Assembly (NCBI RefSeq): GCF_001428625.1
Contig: NZ_LMIE01000022.1
Coordinates: forward strand, 1,042 to 65,041
Reading direction: 5' to 3'
Length of the DNA: 64,000 nucleotides
Source of the DNA: Hydrogenophaga sp. Root209
GTDB taxonomy: Bacteria > Pseudomonadota > Gammaproteobacteria > Burkholderiales > Burkholderiaceae_C
A program made the position numbers and the translations under genes. This document shows, one piece after another, positions 23,245-32,482 of this stretch. The notes under the pieces were generated by a model. That model saw only the letters and a list, made by a program, of their open reading frames with translations. It ran no database searches and was not told the DNA's origin. Positions within the stretch are counted from its first letter, which is position 1, and each line of letters opens with the position of its first letter.

Positions 23245-24804
23245 TCACGCGATCACGGCGGCCGTGGGCTGCACCTGGGGCCGACCGAGGCGAGCCGCAG
23301 AGGTGTACTCCTGCCGGTAGATCTCGAACGGCATGGTGTCCGCCGCTTCGATCGCGCGCTGGTCTTCGACCGACTTGGCCGCCATGGCCTCGAAGCGGGC
23401 CTGCTGTTTGGCGCTCCATTCGAGCGAGAGCAGGTGCTGATGCGAAACCAGCGACTGCGCACGCGCAAAGCCCACGAACGAATCGTCGTGGTGCGCGTGC
23501 ATGGCCTGCAGCACACGGGCCGAGGGCAGCAGCTCGGGCGACTGGAGGTGGGCGATGGCCAGCGCCACGGCGCTGGCGTGTTCGATGCTCCCTTGCGCCT
23601 GGTCGAGCGACTCGGCGATGGGCATGAGCTCGGCCAGGATCTCGTTGGCCCATTGCATGAGCGGCACCGCCTGGCCTTCGCGCATGAGGTTCAGGCCCGA
23701 CTCACGCCCGCGCGCGGCGGTGAGATGCTGGTTGTGCGCGAGTTCGCGGATCTCGGCCGGTGTGTCTGGCGGGCTGTCGGACAACAGGCAGTGCAGCAGG
23801 AACACATCGAGGAAACGCAGCGTGGAGGCACCGATGCCGATGGGCTCGAACGGGTTGAGATCCATCAGGCGGACCTCGATGTACTCCACACCTCGCTCGC
23901 GCAGCGCGTGCAGCGGGCGCTCGCCCGGGTAGATCACGCGCTTGGGTCGGATGGTGCCGTAGAACTCGTTTTCGATCTGCAGCAGCGTGGTGGCGAGCTG
24001 GTTGTAGTCACCCCCCGGGTTGCGGATGCCCACCGCCTCATACGCCGGCCAGGGGCGCGTGAGCGCGTCGTGCAGCGAGGCGGCGTAACCCTCAAGGCCG
24101 TTGTAGCTCACCGCCAGCGTGGCCTGCGCCTCGCTCTGATAGCCCAGACGCCCCATGCGCAGCGAGGTGCCGTGCGGCATGTAGAGCGTGCGATCACTGA
24201 GCTTCTGCAGCTCGTGCTCGCGGCCTTCGACAAACGACGAACACACCGCCGGCGACGCACCGAACAGCGTGAGCAGCAGGAAGGCGTGGCGGCGGAAATT
24301 GCGGATGGTGGCGAAATACTCGTCGCTGGTCACGCCGGGCAGCGACCAGTTGTAGTGAATGCCCGAGATGGTCTGCATGCGCCGGCCATAGCGATGACCC
24401 AGACCCATGCGGTAGACGCTCTTGGCACGGCCCACATTGGACGAGCCGTAGAGGCCCAGCGGAATGGTCTCGTCGGTGGGCAGGCCGCAGGGCATGCTGG
24501 AGGCCCACATCATCTCGTTGCCCAGCGCGTGCAAGCTGCGCACGGTGTATTGGTGGACCTCGGTGAGCTCGGCCAGGCACGATTCAACCGATTCGTGCAC
24601 CCCTGTGATGAGCTCAAGCTGCGATTCGCTGTAGTCGGTGGTGATGTGCGGGTGCGTCAGCGCGCTGCCCAGGGCCGCCGGGTGCGGCGTGAGGGCCAGC
24701 CGGCCGTCGGGCTGGGCACGAAGGCTCTCTTTTTCAAGGCCACGGCGCATGCCGCGCAGGCGCTCGTTCGTGAGAGCGTCTAGCCGGTGATTCAGAGAAG
24801 TCAT
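23245..24804 (-). CDS. gshA: Glutamate-cysteine ligase
   Basis: 519 residues, the usual length of the proteobacterial type-1 enzyme. Catalyses ATP-dependent gamma-glutamylcysteine formation, first step of glutathione synthesis. Visible: RGLEKESLRAQPDGRLA, TTDYSESQLELITG, the LGNEMMWASSMPC block, GIHYNWSLP, and YIEVRLMDLNPFEPIGI. Cytoplasmic. Encoded alone; gshB is not in the window. Nothing unusual. Confidence 0.95.
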   Translation of the reverse strand: MTSLNHRLDALTNERLRGMRRGLEKESLRAQPDGRLALTPHPAALGSALTHPHITTDYSESQLELITGVHESVESCLAELTEVHQYTVRSLHALGNEMMWASSMPCGLPTDETIPLGLYGSSNVGRAKSVYRMGLGHRYGRRMQTISGIHYNWSLPGVTSDEYFATIRNFRRHAFLLLTLFGASPAVCSSFVEGREHELQKLSDRTLYMPHGTSLRMGRLGYQSEAQATLAVSYNGLEGYAASLHDALTRPWPAYEAVGIRNPGGDYNQLATTLLQIENEFYGTIRPKRVIYPGERPLHALRERGVEYIEVRLMDLNPFEPIGIGASTLRFLDVFLLHCLLSDSPPDTPAEIRELAHNQHLTAARGRESGLNLMREGQAVPLMQWANEILAELMPIAESLDQAQGSIEHASAVALAIAHLQSPELLPSARVLQAMHAHHDDSFVGFARAQSLVSHQHLLSLEWSAKQQARFEAMAAKSVEDQRAIEAADTMPFEIYRQEYTSAARLGRPQVQPTAAVIA

Positions 24805-24905
24805 ACAGGGGTCGTGTTGCAGGTCCGGGGGCGGAAGTTAACACGGCTGCGCCATTTCTGCTGGCGCCCAGGTGCCGTGAGCCCGGGCGAGACGGGGCAT
24901 GGCAC

Positions 24906-25790
24906 TCAGCCCATGCGCTCTTGCAGGAAATCCAGGAAGCACGCGATGCGGGCCGCCAGCTGCGTGTTGCGGTAGTACACGGCGCTGATCGGCTGGCGCA
25001 CATCCACCGTGTCTTTCACCAGCACCTGCACCAGATCGCCGCGCTCGCGGTCGGTGCTGGTCATGAAGTCGGACAGGCAGGCGATGCCCAGGCCCTGCAG
25101 CGCGAGCTGGCGCAGCGTCTCGCCGCTGGAAGCGGTGATGTCGGGCACCACCGGCCATTCGTCGCCATGGGTGCCGCGCAGCGGCCAGCGGTTGAGCGAC
25201 TCGGGCTGGGTGAAACCCAGCAGGCTGTGCCGGGCGAGGTCGGCCACGCTCTTCGGGCGGCCATGCGCGGCCAGGTAGTCCGGGCTGGCCAGCACCCGGA
25301 TGCGGCTGGTGCACAGCGCGCGGGCGTGCAGGGTGGAGTCGCGCAGCGCGCCGATGCGGATCGCCACGTCGGTGCGGCGCTCGAGCAGGTCGATGTTGAG
25401 CTCGTCGGTGTCGAGTTCGAGCGTGATTTGCGGGTAGGCCCGGCGAAACGCCGCCACCAGCGGCACGATGGCGTGCAGCATGAACGGCGTGGCGGCGTTC
25501 ACCCGCAGGCGCCCAGCCGGTCGCTGGCGGCGCGCGGCCATGTGCTCTTCGGCGTCGTCGATGGCCGCCAGGATCGCGCGCGTGCGCAGCAGGAAGGCCT
25601 GGCCTTCCTCGGTGAGTTCGGTGCGACGGGTGGTGCGGCGCAGCAGCGTGGTGTCGAGCTTTTTCTCCAGCCGTCCCAGCGCCCGGCTGATGCCCGAGAC
25701 GGTCTGGCCCAGATGGTCGGCGGCGGCGGTGATCGAGCCACCATCCACCACGGCGGCAAAGGCCTGCAGCTCTTCCAGAGTGGTTTTCAT
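24906..25790 (-). CDS. LysR-family transcriptional regulator
   Basis: 294 residues. N-terminal HTH (ELQAFAAVVDGGSITAAADH, TVSGISRALGRLEKKL, TLLRRTTRRTELT) and a two-lobed effector domain from about residue 90. Divergent from the MFS transporter gene with a 116-base intergenic region, the usual arrangement for a LysR protein that controls its neighbour and itself. Belongs to the large LysR group with the DSTLHARALCTSR-type lobe. Inducer unknown. Confidence 0.9.
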   Translation of the reverse strand: MKTTLEELQAFAAVVDGGSITAAADHLGQTVSGISRALGRLEKKLDTTLLRRTTRRTELTEEGQAFLLRTRAILAAIDDAEEHMAARRQRPAGRLRVNAATPFMLHAIVPLVAAFRRAYPQITLELDTDELNIDLLERRTDVAIRIGALRDSTLHARALCTSRIRVLASPDYLAAHGRPKSVADLARHSLLGFTQPESLNRWPLRGTHGDEWPVVPDITASSGETLRQLALQGLGIACLSDFMTSTDRERGDLVQVLVKDTVDVRQPISAVYYRNTQLAARIACFLDFLQERMG

Positions 25791-25879
25791 GGGTGGTGAC
25801 TGTCCTCCATTGTTGATTTCACAGCAAGTATCTTTGGCTCAAAACCCCATTTTTCTGCAAATCAATTACGCCCAGACTC

Positions 25880-25902
25880 CAACTCCTCATCTTCAGGAGT
25901 TG
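25880..25902 (+). promoter_or_regulatory. Hairpin that encloses the ribosome binding site of the MFS gene
   Basis: CAACTCCT (25880-25887) and AGGAGTTG (25895-25902) form a perfect 8-bp stem with a 7-base loop. The right arm contains the Shine-Dalgarno AGGAG, seven bases before the ATG at 25907. In RNA the SD would be fully paired, which suggests translational control; as DNA it could also be an operator of the divergent LysR protein. Confidence 0.55.
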
Positions 25903-25906
25903 TTCC

Positions 25907-27109
25907 ATGCCCATTGCCTTGCTCGCGCTGACGCTCAGCGCATTCGCCATCGGCACGACCGAGTTCGTGATCGTCGGCCTGCTGCCCACGGTGGCGGCGG
26001 ACCTGGCCATCAGTCTGCCCTCCGCCGGCCTGCTGGTCAGCCTCTACGCGCTGGGCGTTGCCATCGGTGCGCCGGTGCTCACGGCGCTGACCGGCCGCCT
26101 GCCGCGCAAGCGCTTGCTGTTGGCGCTGATGGCGCTGTTCACCGCCGGCAACCTGCTGGCCTGGCTGGCGCCCACCTACGAATCGCTGGTGGCGGCGCGC
26201 ATCCTCACGGGTCTGGCCCACGGCGTCTTCTTCTCCATTGGCTCGACCATCGCCACCGGCCTGGTGCCGCGCGAGAAAGCGGCCAGCGCCATCGCCGTCA
26301 TGTTCACCGGCCTCACGGTCGCGCTCGTCACGGGCGTGCCGCTGGGCACCTTCATCGGCCAGCATTTCGGCTGGCGCGAGACCTTCCTGGCCGTCTCGGC
26401 ACTCGGGGTGATCGCCTTCGTCGGCAGCGCGCTCTTCGTGCCGCGCAACATTGCCCACAAGCCACCGGCCTCGCTGTTGCAGCAGGCCCGGGTGCTGGGT
26501 CAGCCGCGCCTGCTGCTGGTGTACGCGACCACCGCCATCGGCTACGGCGGCACCTTCATTCCCTTCACCTACCTGGCCTCCATCCTCACCGAGGTTTCGG
26601 GCCTGCAAGCCAGTGCGGTGGGCTGGGTGATGCTGGTCTACGGCATCTCGGTGGCCGTGGGCAACCTCTGGGGTGGGCGTCTGGCCGACCGGCTCGGTCC
26701 CATCCCGGCGCTGCGCATCATCTTCGCGCTGCTCGCCGCCGTGTTGCTGCTGCTGCAGTTCACCGCACCCCACCCCTGGCTGGCGGTGGGCACCGTGCTG
26801 CTGTGGGGCGCCGTGGCCTTTGGCAACGTGCCGGGCCTGCAGGTGTATGTTGTGAAGCAGGCCGAGCGCGTGGCGCCCGATGCGGTGGACGTGGCTTCGG
26901 GGTTGAACATCGCGGCGTTCAACCTCGGCATTGCCGGCGCCGCCTGGGCCGGTGGCCTGATCGTCACGCACCTCGGGCTGATCCACACGCCCTGGATCGG
27001 CGCGCTGGTGGTGCTGGTGTCGCTGGCCCTTACCCAGCTCAGCGGCGTGTTGGACCGCCGCAGCGGGCTCCCGGTGCGCGGCCACGGTCCGGTACCTGTG
27101 GGCCACTGA
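25907..27109 (+). CDS. MFS transporter, DHA1 family
   Basis: 400 residues, about 12 transmembrane segments. The N-terminus [24 protein letters not shown] with the G-T-T-E-F motif is characteristic of the DHA1 drug/arabinose-type exporters (AraJ, YdhP-like); the loop 2-3 motif GRLPRKRLL is also present. Probably an inner-membrane proton-driven efflux pump; substrate unknown. Divergent LysR gene is the likely regulator. Followed after 31 bases by dkgB on the same strand. Confidence 0.88.
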   Translation: MPIALLALTLSAFAIGTTEFVIVGLLPTVAADLAISLPSAGLLVSLYALGVAIGAPVLTALTGRLPRKRLLLALMALFTAGNLLAWLAPTYESLVAARILTGLAHGVFFSIGSTIATGLVPREKAASAIAVMFTGLTVALVTGVPLGTFIGQHFGWRETFLAVSALGVIAFVGSALFVPRNIAHKPPASLLQQARVLGQPRLLLVYATTAIGYGGTFIPFTYLASILTEVSGLQASAVGWVMLVYGISVAVGNLWGGRLADRLGPIPALRIIFALLAAVLLLLQFTAPHPWLAVGTVLLWGAVAFGNVPGLQVYVVKQAERVAPDAVDVASGLNIAAFNLGIAGAAWAGGLIVTHLGLIHTPWIGALVVLVSLALTQLSGVLDRRSGLPVRGHGPVPVGH

Positions 27110-27140
27110 TGCAACCTCTCTTTTCACAACGAAAGAAACC

Positions 27141-27950
27141 ATGACCCACCCCATCCCCGCCTTCGGCCTGGGCACCTTCCGGCTCAAGGACCAGGTCGTG
27201 ATCGACTCGGTCAGGAACGGCCTCGACCTGGGCTACCGCCTGATCGACACCGCGCAGATCTACGGCAACGAGGCCGAGGTCGGCCAGGCCATCGCCGAGA
27301 GCGGCGTGCCGCGCGCCGAGTTGTTCATCACCACCAAGATCTGGACCGACAACCTGGCGGGCGACAAGCTCGTGGCCAGCCTCAAGGACAGCCTGGTGAA
27401 GCTGCGCACGGACCACGTGGACCTCACGCTCATCCACTGGCCCTCGCCCGGTGGCGCGGTGCCGGTGGCCGAGTTCATGGGCGCGCTGGCCGAGGCGAAG
27501 GCGCAAGGCCTCACGCGCCTGATCGGCGTGTCGAACTTCAACATCGCCTTGCTGCGCGAGGCGATCAGCGCGGTGGGCGCCAGCGAAATCGCCACGAACC
27601 AGATCGAGCTGCATCCCTATTTGCAGAACCGCAAGCTGGTGACGTTCGCACACAGCCAGGGCATCCACACCACCTCATACATGACGCTGGCCTACGGTCA
27701 GGTGCTGAAGGACCCGGTGGTCAAGGACATCGCCCGGGAGTTGGGCGCCACCGCAGCGCAGGTGGTGCTGGCCTGGGCCATGCAGCTGGGCCACGCGGTC
27801 ATTCCTTCGTCAACGAAACGCGAGAACCTGCAGAGCAACCTGCTCTCCACCCGGTTGCGTCTGAGCGACGATCAGATGGCGCGCATCGCGGCGCTGGACA
27901 AGGGCGGGCGCATGGTCAACCCCGAAGGTCTGGCGCCGGTCTGGGACTGA
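27141..27950 (+). CDS. dkgB: Aldo-keto reductase, 2,5-diketo-D-gluconate reductase B type
   Basis: 269 residues. Family signatures: [10 protein letters not shown] at the N-terminus, D-x3-Y in [15 protein letters not shown] with the catalytic Tyr, K in [11 protein letters not shown] in [10 protein letters not shown], and [13 protein letters not shown], the NADPH-binding Lys/Arg loop. Reduces aldehydes and ketones, methylglyoxal included, in the cytoplasm. RBS GAAAG is modest. The order LysR, MFS, dkgB suggests a shared response to a reactive carbonyl or drug. Confidence 0.9.
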   Translation: MTHPIPAFGLGTFRLKDQVVIDSVRNGLDLGYRLIDTAQIYGNEAEVGQAIAESGVPRAELFITTKIWTDNLAGDKLVASLKDSLVKLRTDHVDLTLIHWPSPGGAVPVAEFMGALAEAKAQGLTRLIGVSNFNIALLREAISAVGASEIATNQIELHPYLQNRKLVTFAHSQGIHTTSYMTLAYGQVLKDPVVKDIARELGATAAQVVLAWAMQLGHAVIPSSTKRENLQSNLLSTRLRLSDDQMARIAALDKGGRMVNPEGLAPVWD

Positions 27951-27956
27951 GCGGCT

Positions 27957-28916
27957 TCAAGCAGGGCAGGCTTGCTGCTCTGTTTGTCGCTGCAGCCAGG
28001 CTTCGATGTGCGCGGTTTCGTTGAAGAGGCGCAGGTCGTCGTAGGCCTGCTGCGCTTCGGGGTAACGCTTGCGCAGGTAGTTGAGCCACTGCTTGAGACG
28101 CCCGGCGCGGTGGCGGCGCTCCACGCGCGCGCTCACCTGTTGCCAGAACACCTGAAGCAACGGCGGCAGCACCTCCCAAGCCACGCCGCCCTGCCCCTTG
28201 ATGGCCAGCGCCAGACCGGGGTCGGTCACCATGCCGCGACCGATCATGAGGTGTTCGCAGCCGGTCACTTCGCGGCAGCGAACCGCGTCGGCCACGGTCC
28301 AGATCTCGCCATTGGCGATCACCGGCAGGCGCAGGTGAGAAGGCAGCGACTGGCGCACCTCGGCCAGCCGGTCCCAGTAGGCGGGTGGTCGGTAGCCGTG
28401 GGCCTTGGTGCGCGCATGGATCACGAGTTCATCGGCGCCGGCCTCGGCAATCGCATGCGCGCACTCTTCGGCGCGCGTATCGTCGTTGAAACCCAGGCGC
28501 ATCTTGGCCGACACCGGCACGTGCGCCGGCACGGCGCGGCGCACGGCGGCCACGATGCGGCCGATGAGTTCGGGCTCGTCGAGCAGCACGGCGCCACCGC
28601 GGCTCTGGTTGACGGTCTTGGCGGGGCAGCCGAAGTTGAGGTCGATGCCGTGCGGCCCCAGGCCGGCGAGTCGCGCGGCGTTCTCAGCGAGGCAGGTCGG
28701 ATCGGAGCCGAGCAGTTGCGCGCGCACCGGCACGCCCGCGCGGGTACGACCACCATGGAGCAGCTCGGGCACCACGCGCACGAAGACGCGCTCGGGCAGG
28801 AGCATGTCGGTGACGCGGATGAATTCGCTCACGCAACGGTCAATGCCACCGGTGCGCGTGAGCACATCGCGCAGGGTGGCGTCGAGCAAACCTTCCATGG
28901 GGGCCAACAAGAGCAT
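27957..28916 (-). CDS. dusC: tRNA-dihydrouridine(16) synthase
   Basis: 319 residues. FMN enzyme that reduces U16 in tRNA. Blocks typical of DusC: LLLAPMEGLLDATLRD at the start, VRAQLLGSDPTCLAENA, DLNFGCPAKTVNQSRGG with the catalytic Cys, KMRLGFNDD, ELVIHARTKAHGY, VIANGEIW and MIGRGMV. The start at 28916 gives the family N-terminus; an ATG seven codons upstream is possible. Convergent with dkgB, six bases apart. Confidence 0.92.
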   Translation of the reverse strand: MLLLAPMEGLLDATLRDVLTRTGGIDRCVSEFIRVTDMLLPERVFVRVVPELLHGGRTRAGVPVRAQLLGSDPTCLAENAARLAGLGPHGIDLNFGCPAKTVNQSRGGAVLLDEPELIGRIVAAVRRAVPAHVPVSAKMRLGFNDDTRAEECAHAIAEAGADELVIHARTKAHGYRPPAYWDRLAEVRQSLPSHLRLPVIANGEIWTVADAVRCREVTGCEHLMIGRGMVTDPGLALAIKGQGGVAWEVLPPLLQVFWQQVSARVERRHRAGRLKQWLNYLRKRYPEAQQAYDDLRLFNETAHIEAWLQRQTEQQACPA

Positions 28917-29008
28917 GGGGGGTATTGTCCTTTGCATCGGACAATGCTTTCCTATGGCTTCTTGTTTCTCTCCGGTTGGTCCGGTCATCGGCGATCGCGG
29001 TGCCCGGC

Positions 29009-29197
29009 TCCGCGAATGTCCCCCGGGTCGGCTGCGCCGCCCCTCCTCCTTGATTTCGCTGCGCAGAGCGCCGTGCGTCCGCGAGCCTGAAGTGATGCTG
29101 GCGCGCAATCGTCCGCACACCAACGAGGCAAGGGGGAGGACCGGCGCAGCCGGTCCGGAGGACATTCGCGGAGCAGAGCGCCGTGCGTCCGCGAGCC
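29009..29197. repeat. Mosaic of inverted and direct repeats before the RluA gene
   Basis: Within the 293-base gap between divergent dusC and rluA: TCCGCGAATGTCC (29009-29021) is the exact inverse of 29160-29172; a 25-base direct repeat occurs at 29063-29087 and 29173-29197; and GACCGG..CCGGTC (29139-29155) is a palindrome. The left and right parts are thus built from the same units, like a REP/BIME-type extragenic element. The right direct repeat ends 12 bases before the rluA start. Confidence 0.75.
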
Positions 29198-29209
29198 CGC
29201 GAGGTGCAG

Positions 29210-29857
29210 GTGAACAATCTCCAAACCATCCACGAAGACCCACACTTCCTCGTGCTGGAAAAACCAGAAGGCTTGCTCGCCGTCCCAGGCCGAGGCCCCG
29301 ACAAACAGGACTGCCTGAGCACCCGCGCCCAGGCCCGCTGGCCCGACGCACTCGTGGTTCACCGGCTCGACATGGCCACCTCCGGCCTCGTCGTGATGGC
29401 CAGAGGCATCGAAGCCCAACGCACGCTGAGCCTGGCGTTTGAAGAACGCCGCGTGCACAAGCGCTACACCGCCGTGGTGGCTGGTGAACTGGTCAACACC
29501 CAACCGGACAACGGCTGGAACACCATCAACCTGCCGCTCATGGCCGACTGGTCCAACCGCCCGATGCAGAAGGTGGATCACGAACAGGGCAAACCCAGCA
29601 TCACCCGCTGGCGCATCGCACCGGGCCACACAGTCCCCGGCACCACACGGCTCGAACTTGAACCCGTGACCGGTCGCACCCACCAGCTGCGCGTGCACCT
29701 GCAAGCCCTTGGACACCCCATGGTTGGAGATGCGTTGTACGCTGCGCCCGACCAACACGCCATGGCCAACCGCCTGCTGCTGCACGCCCACTGGCTTTCG
29801 CTGCCGCACCCCCTGGATGGCCAGACCATCGAATTCCACAGCCCCTGCCCCTTCTGA
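29210..29857 (+). CDS. rluA: RluA-type pseudouridine synthase (23S rRNA U746 / tRNA U32)
   Basis: 215 residues from GTG, close to the 219 of E. coli RluA. Catalytic D54 in VVHRLDMATSGLVVMAR; other blocks FLVLEKPEGLLAVPGRG, HKRYTAVVAGE, VTGRTHQLRVHLQALGHPMVGD. No S4 domain, as expected. Start GTG at 29210 is chosen for GAGG eight bases before it; a GTG at 29183 would begin inside the extragenic repeat. The exact specificity is by homology. Confidence 0.85.
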   Translation: MNNLQTIHEDPHFLVLEKPEGLLAVPGRGPDKQDCLSTRAQARWPDALVVHRLDMATSGLVVMARGIEAQRTLSLAFEERRVHKRYTAVVAGELVNTQPDNGWNTINLPLMADWSNRPMQKVDHEQGKPSITRWRIAPGHTVPGTTRLELEPVTGRTHQLRVHLQALGHPMVGDALYAAPDQHAMANRLLLHAHWLSLPHPLDGQTIEFHSPCPF

Positions 29858-29864
29858 ACACACC

Positions 29865-30638
29865 ATGACGCCACAACACCTCACCATCCTCACCGGCGCC
29901 TCGCGCGGCATGGGCCTGGCCATGGCCCGCCAGCTGCTCGGCCCCACGCGCCACCTGTTGTGCATCTCGCGCCAGGTCAACGACGACCTGACCGCAGAAG
30001 CCAGGACCCTCGGTGCCACGCTCACCCAATGGTCACAAGACCTCGCCGACACCACGGCGGCCGCCAACCGGCTGCAAGCGTTTCTGGAGAGCCAGCCCGC
30101 GAGCGCCTGGGCCAGCGCCACGCTGATCAACAACGCCGGGGTGATCCCGCGCATCGGCCCGCTGGACCACTGCCCGCCCGACGACCTGGCCAATGCGCTG
30201 CGCGTGGGGCTGGAAGCCCCCATGCAGCTCACCGCCGCCTTTCTGCGTGCCACCACCGCCTGGGTGCAGGGCGGCTGGCGCGGGCCGCGCAAGGTGCTCA
30301 ACATCTCCTCGGGTCTGGGGCGCAGCGCCATGGCCGCGCAAGCACCCTACTGCGCCGCCAAGGCCGGCATGGACCACTTCACTCGCTGCAGCGCGCTCGA
30401 CGAAGCGCAGCGCGAGCACGGGGCGCGCCTGGTCTCTCTGGCGCCCGGCGTGATCGACACCGACATGCAGGTTCAGTTGCGCGCGGGCGACCCCGAAGCC
30501 TTTCCTGACCGCAGCCGCTTCGTGGAACTCCAGCGCCAGGGCCAGCTCACATCGCCTGTGGATGCCGCAGCCCGCGTGCTCGCCTTTCTGGACCGCGCGG
30601 ATTTCGGCGAACAGCCGGTGGCGGATGTGCGCGGCTGA
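29865..30638 (+). CDS. Short-chain dehydrogenase/reductase
   Basis: 257 residues. Rossmann NAD(P) motif TGASRGMGLAMARQL near the N-terminus, NNAG at the strand-4 position, catalytic Ser in NISSGLGRSA and Y-x3-K in PYCAAKAGMDHF. The late block LAPGVIDTDMQ is also typical and resembles sepiapterin-reductase-like members. Cytoplasmic. Seven bases after rluA, no obvious own ribosome binding site, so translational coupling is likely. Substrate unknown. Confidence 0.88.
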   Translation: MTPQHLTILTGASRGMGLAMARQLLGPTRHLLCISRQVNDDLTAEARTLGATLTQWSQDLADTTAAANRLQAFLESQPASAWASATLINNAGVIPRIGPLDHCPPDDLANALRVGLEAPMQLTAAFLRATTAWVQGGWRGPRKVLNISSGLGRSAMAAQAPYCAAKAGMDHFTRCSALDEAQREHGARLVSLAPGVIDTDMQVQLRAGDPEAFPDRSRFVELQRQGQLTSPVDAAARVLAFLDRADFGEQPVADVRG

Positions 30639-30663
30639 GCCATCCAGCCAGCAGGAGTCCCTC

Positions 30664-31227
30664 ATGAACCGACGTGAATTTGCGCTCTCGACCGCCGTCG
30701 GGCTCGCCCTGCCCGCCCGCGCCCAGGCCCCAGGCTTCTGGACCCTGCTGCGCGAAGGCGGCTGCGTGGTGCTCATGCGCCACGCGCAAACCGAACCCGG
30801 TGTCGGCGACCCACCCAACTTCAAGCTGGGTGAGTGCGGCACCCAGCGCAACCTGAGCGAAGTCGGGCGCGAACAGGCGCGGCGCGTGGGCGCGGCTTTC
30901 ACGCGCGAACGCGTCAAGCTCGACCAGGTGCGCTCCAGCGTCTGGTGCCGCTGTGTGGACACCGCCATGCTGGCCTTCAAGCAGAACACCGTTTGGCCAC
31001 CGATCAATTCGTTCTTCGGTGGCGGCCAGGACGAGCAGACCCGCGCGGTGCTGGCCGCGGTGGAGGGTTGGCAGGCACCGCGCAACCTGATGCTGGTCAC
31101 GCACCAGATCAACATCTCCGCCCTCACCGGCGAGTTTCTGACCATGGGCGAAGTCTTCGTGACGCGCCCAGGCTCCCAGGGCAGCCACGCCAACCGCTTG
31201 CGCGTGCTCGCCCGCCAGACGTTCTGA
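30664..31227 (+). CDS. Histidine phosphatase-superfamily protein, exported
   Basis: 187 residues. Short Tat/Sec-like N-terminus MNRREFALSTAVGLALPARA followed by the phosphatase domain: VVLMRHAQTEPG holds the RHG-type phosphohistidine motif (here RHA) and VTHQINIS the second conserved His. The third position glycine of RHG is Ala. Likely periplasmic phosphatase of the SixA/PGM-like fold. AGGAG ten bases before the ATG. Follows the SDR gene after 25 bases. Confidence 0.85.
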   Translation: MNRREFALSTAVGLALPARAQAPGFWTLLREGGCVVLMRHAQTEPGVGDPPNFKLGECGTQRNLSEVGREQARRVGAAFTRERVKLDQVRSSVWCRCVDTAMLAFKQNTVWPPINSFFGGGQDEQTRAVLAAVEGWQAPRNLMLVTHQINISALTGEFLTMGEVFVTRPGSQGSHANRLRVLARQTF

Positions 31228-31237
31228 CGCAGGTCAA
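31224..31237 (+). promoter_or_regulatory. FNR/ANR-like box before bktB
   Basis: CTGAC-GCAG-GTCAA matches the degenerate FNR pattern TTGAY-N4-RTCAA except for the first base. It lies 58-71 bases before the bktB ATG, the same distance as the box before the oxidoreductase near 20.6 kb, though it overlaps the last codon of the preceding gene. Weak alone, worth noting because of the shared spacing. Confidence 0.35.
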
Positions 31238-31294
31238 TGTGGGCGCTGGTGCGAGGGCTACGATAGCGGCTGCCCAAACCACCAGGAGACCCCC

Positions 31295-32479
31295 ATGAGC
31301 AGAGAAGTTGTTGTCGTCAGCGCCGTGCGCACCGCCATTGGCACCTTTGGCGGCAGCCTGAAGGACCAGGCCCCCACCGAACTCGGCGCGCTGGTCGTGC
31401 GTGAGTCGCTAGCCCGCGCCGGCGTGGACGGCAAGGACGTGGGCCACGTGGTGTTTGGCCATGTCGTCAACACCGAGCCGAAGGACATGTACCTCTCGCG
31501 CGTGGCCGCCATCAACGGCGGTTGTGCCGAGGGCACGCCCGCCTTCAACGTCAACCGGCTGTGCGGCTCGGGCCTGCAGGCCATCGTCTCGGCCTCGCAG
31601 AGCATTCTGCTCGGCGACGCCGACGTGGCCATCGGCGGGGGTGCGGAAAACATGAGCCGCGCACCGTTTGCCAGCCTCAACATGCGCTGGGGCGCCCGCA
31701 TGGGCGACACCAAGATGGTGGACATGATGGTCGGCGCGCTGCACGACCCCTTCCACACCATCCACATGGGTGTGACGGCCGAGAACATCGCGGCCAAGTG
31801 GGGCATCACCCGCGACGACCAGGACAAGCTGGCGGTTGAAAGCCACAACCGCGCGCAACGCGCCACCGTGGAAGGCCGCTTCAAGGACCAGATCGTGCCG
31901 GTGGTGCTCAAGAGCAAGAAGGGCGATGTGTCCTGGGCGACCGACGAACACTTCCGCCCCGACTGCACGATGGACGATCTGGCCAAGCTCAAGCCGGTGT
32001 TCCTGAAAGAAAACGGCACCGTGACCGCCGGCAATGCCTCGGGCCTCAACGACGCGGCCGCGGCCGTGGTGCTGATGGAGGCCGGTGCGGCCAAGGCACG
32101 CGGCGCCAAGCCGCTGGCGCGGCTGGTGTCGTACGCGCACGCCGGTGTGGACCCGAAGTACATGGGCATAGGCCCGGTGCCGGCCACGAAGATCGCGCTG
32201 GAGAAGGCTGGCCTGACGGTGAAGGACCTGGACGTGATCGAGGCCAACGAAGCCTTCGCCGCGCAGGCCTGCGCCGTCACGCGCGATCTCGGACTGGACC
32301 CGGCCAAGGTCAACCCCAACGGTTCGGGCATTTCGCTGGGCCACCCCATCGGCGCCACCGGCGCGCTGATCACGGTCAAGGCCATCCACGAGTTGCACCG
32401 TGTGCAGGGCCGCTACGCGCTGGTGACCATGTGCATCGGTGGTGGGCAAGGCATCGCGGCGATTTTCGAAAGGGTCTGA
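31295..32479 (+). CDS. bktB: Beta-ketothiolase BktB (acetyl-CoA acyltransferase)
   Basis: 394 residues. Strongly like Cupriavidus BktB over its whole length (MSREVVVVSAVRTAIGTFGG; GISLGHPIGATGALITVKA). Catalytic residues visible: C90 in NRLCGSGLQ, H in GHPIGATG, C in MCIGGGQG. Condenses acetyl-CoA with acetyl- or propionyl-CoA, supplying 3-ketoacyl-CoA for polyhydroxyalkanoate or running fatty-acid degradation in reverse. CAGGAG nine bases before the ATG. No phaC or phaB is nearby. Confidence 0.93.
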   Translation: MSREVVVVSAVRTAIGTFGGSLKDQAPTELGALVVRESLARAGVDGKDVGHVVFGHVVNTEPKDMYLSRVAAINGGCAEGTPAFNVNRLCGSGLQAIVSASQSILLGDADVAIGGGAENMSRAPFASLNMRWGARMGDTKMVDMMVGALHDPFHTIHMGVTAENIAAKWGITRDDQDKLAVESHNRAQRATVEGRFKDQIVPVVLKSKKGDVSWATDEHFRPDCTMDDLAKLKPVFLKENGTVTAGNASGLNDAAAAVVLMEAGAAKARGAKPLARLVSYAHAGVDPKYMGIGPVPATKIALEKAGLTVKDLDVIEANEAFAAQACAVTRDLGLDPAKVNPNGSGISLGHPIGATGALITVKAIHELHRVQGRYALVTMCIGGGQGIAAIFERV

Positions 32480-32482
32480 AGC

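Noticed and set aside
23218-24783. 521-codon open frame opposite gshA
   Set aside because: Composition is rich in His, Arg, Gly and Gln, typical of antisense frames in high-GC DNA, and gshA motifs on the minus strand are complete.
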